From NCBI GenBank assembly GCA_002729215.1, contig PBTV01000023.1:4715-44727 (forward strand): a DNA stretch of 40,013 nucleotides, in the 5' to 3' direction. This document shows positions 39,038-40,013 of the stretch, piece after piece. Under the pieces are notes generated by a model. That model did not search any database and was not told where the DNA came from. It saw only the letters and a program-made list of their open reading frames with translations. Made by a program: the position numbers and the translations under genes. This stretch comes from Rubrivirga sp. Its GTDB lineage: Bacteria; Actinomycetota; Actinomycetes; S36-B12. Positions within the stretch are counted from its first letter, which is position 1. Every line of letters starts with the position of its first letter.

Positions 39038-39969
39038 CGTCGTCGCTCGCGGATGTGCCTATCGCCACGATCGACGCCGTCGGGCTCGCCACCGTTCAAG
39101 ATGCAGGTCGAGAGGGATTCACCGACATCGGCGTCCCACGGTCAGGCGCATGGAATCAAGGACGACACCGTCTCGCTCACGCACTCGTCCACGGCACCCT
39201 CGACGGCCCTCATCCAACGCTAGAAATCCTCGGTTCGGAGCTGACGCTCACCATCCACCAGAGGCAAACGTTGGCGCTGGTCGGCCCGGCGGATCTGACT
39301 GTGGGCAGTCATCGGGCGCCACACGCCGTGGCGGTCGACGTCCCGCCCGCAACAACGGTGACCATTCATCACCGAGGACCCGGACCGGCATACGTGGCAC
39401 TCTCCGGCTGGCAACCCCGCACCATTCTGAAATCCGCCGCAACCGACTCCTTCTCGCACCTTGGAGGTCCGAGGGGAGATGGCTCGCCACTATCCCCAGG
39501 TGAGGTGCTTATGGGCTCCGCCAGCAGCCAGGACGATCGCGTTGGGTGCTTCGTGCGTACCGAGGAGTCGGCACCGGGCGAGATAGCGGTGGTGGCCTTC
39601 GACCAAAACAAAGTCGAATCCCTGTGCGCCGGTGCCTGGCAGGTCGATGACTGTGCGCGCTCGGGACTACGTCTGAGCGGCCCGCACATCCCCGCATCGG
39701 ATCCCATCCAGAGCATGCCAGTCGCGCCCGGTGCGATCCAACTTCTCGACGATGGCACCGTCATCGTCCTCGGCCCCGACGGCGGCTTGACCGGCGGCTA
39801 CCCCGTCATCGGAGTCATCGCGAGCGCCCATCTGGACTTCATGGCGGACCTCATCGTTACCGCGACCGTCGCGTTCACGTCGATATCCGCGCCGTCGGCA
39901 ATCGAGGAACTCGCTGCGCGCGAGGAATGGTTGGCCCGAGCGCTGGTCAACCCCCACGACCTGCCCTAG
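39034..39969 (+). CDS. pxpC: 5-oxoprolinase subunit C (KipA-like)
   Basis: A 311-residue protein of the biotin-dependent carboxyltransferase-like family (no biotin involved). ATG 39034 is set by overlap with the pxpB stop; the frame stays open upstream as a shadow. Typical segments are VGLATVQDAGREGFTDIGVPRSGAWN near 16-41, a HLGGPRGDG loop, and DGTVIVLGPDGGLTGGYPVIGVI near 250-275. Subunit of ATP-dependent 5-oxoprolinase with PxpA and PxpB. The last 44 bases of the window after it hold no feature. Confidence 0.93.
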   Translation: MTSSLADVPIATIDAVGLATVQDAGREGFTDIGVPRSGAWNQGRHRLAHALVHGTLDGPHPTLEILGSELTLTIHQRQTLALVGPADLTVGSHRAPHAVAVDVPPATTVTIHHRGPGPAYVALSGWQPRTILKSAATDSFSHLGGPRGDGSPLSPGEVLMGSASSQDDRVGCFVRTEESAPGEIAVVAFDQNKVESLCAGAWQVDDCARSGLRLSGPHIPASDPIQSMPVAPGAIQLLDDGTVIVLGPDGGLTGGYPVIGVIASAHLDFMADLIVTATVAFTSISAPSAIEELAAREEWLARALVNPHDLP

Positions 39970-40013
39970 CCGGACCCGGTCGGATAACGCGCTTGCTTAG
40001 ACAAACGTCGGGG

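Noticed and set aside
1-40013. CRISPR arrays, tRNA or rRNA genes, insertion sequences, prophage or attachment sites
   Set aside because: Looked for regularly spaced repeats, cloverleaf-like stretches, transposase motifs and flanking repeats; none was seen. The only repeats are the short ones listed.

Overview
The window is GC-rich chromosomal DNA of an actinobacterium (class Actinomycetes). Lineage markers include the mtrA-mtrB-lpqB locus next to secA, an AceE-type pyruvate dehydrogenase E1 with an adjacent DUF3052 gene, a FasR-like regulator heading fabD-fabH-acpP-fabF-accD, an AhpE-type peroxiredoxin, MoeZ, DUF2505, a WS/DGAT acyltransferase and mycothiol-type ArsC. Several genes have a -10 hexamer placed so that transcription should begin at or within two bases of the start codon (leaderless mRNA), which is common in this phylum. 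No rRNA, tRNA, CRISPR array, phage gene or insertion sequence was seen. I cannot name the species.

Layout: 1-4 kb holds small accessory genes: a DUF2071 gene cut by the window edge, coupled to a DCC thioredoxin-like gene, a DUF2834 membrane protein, a GNAT acetyltransferase, a PPOX-family flavoprotein and a DUF1479 oxygenase-like gene. A Gfo/Idh/MocA oxidoreductase is divergent from the last of these. At 5.4-9.9 kb a TPP riboswitch heads thiB-thiP-thiQ (thiamine uptake), to which a FUSC-type membrane protein gene is coupled. At 10-16.5 kb lie ahpE and DUF3052 (leftward), then aceE, a VIT1/CCC1 metal transporter with a ferritin-like domain, and fasR.

At 16.5-21.9 kb is the type II fatty-acid synthesis operon: FabD loads malonyl-ACP, FabH makes the first condensation, AcpP carries the chain, FabF elongates, and AccD supplies malonyl-CoA. 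FabD has an extra C-terminal domain resembling a biotinyl/lipoyl carrier fold without the modifiable lysine. A VapBC-like toxin-antitoxin pair with a 25-bp perfect palindrome in its promoter follows. Then come moeZ, DUF2505, and a coupled WS/DGAT-patatin pair that could make and hydrolyse storage lipid.

At 27-36 kb are secA, a divergent gene encoding a degenerate GNAT-like domain fused to a LuxR-type HTH, and the leftward CPBP protease-mtrA-mtrB-lpqB operon. At 36-40 kb an ArsR repressor is divergent from an aquaglyceroporin and arsC (arsenic resistance), followed by pxpA-pxpB-pxpC, the ATP-dependent 5-oxoprolinase. Most of the window is conserved housekeeping sequence. The most unusual items are the FabD fusion, the GNAT-LuxR fusion, the variant acyltransferase active site, the palindromic TA promoter, the FUSC gene in the thiamine operon with a shortened ThiQ, and the riboswitch whose 3' edge is the ribosome binding site.
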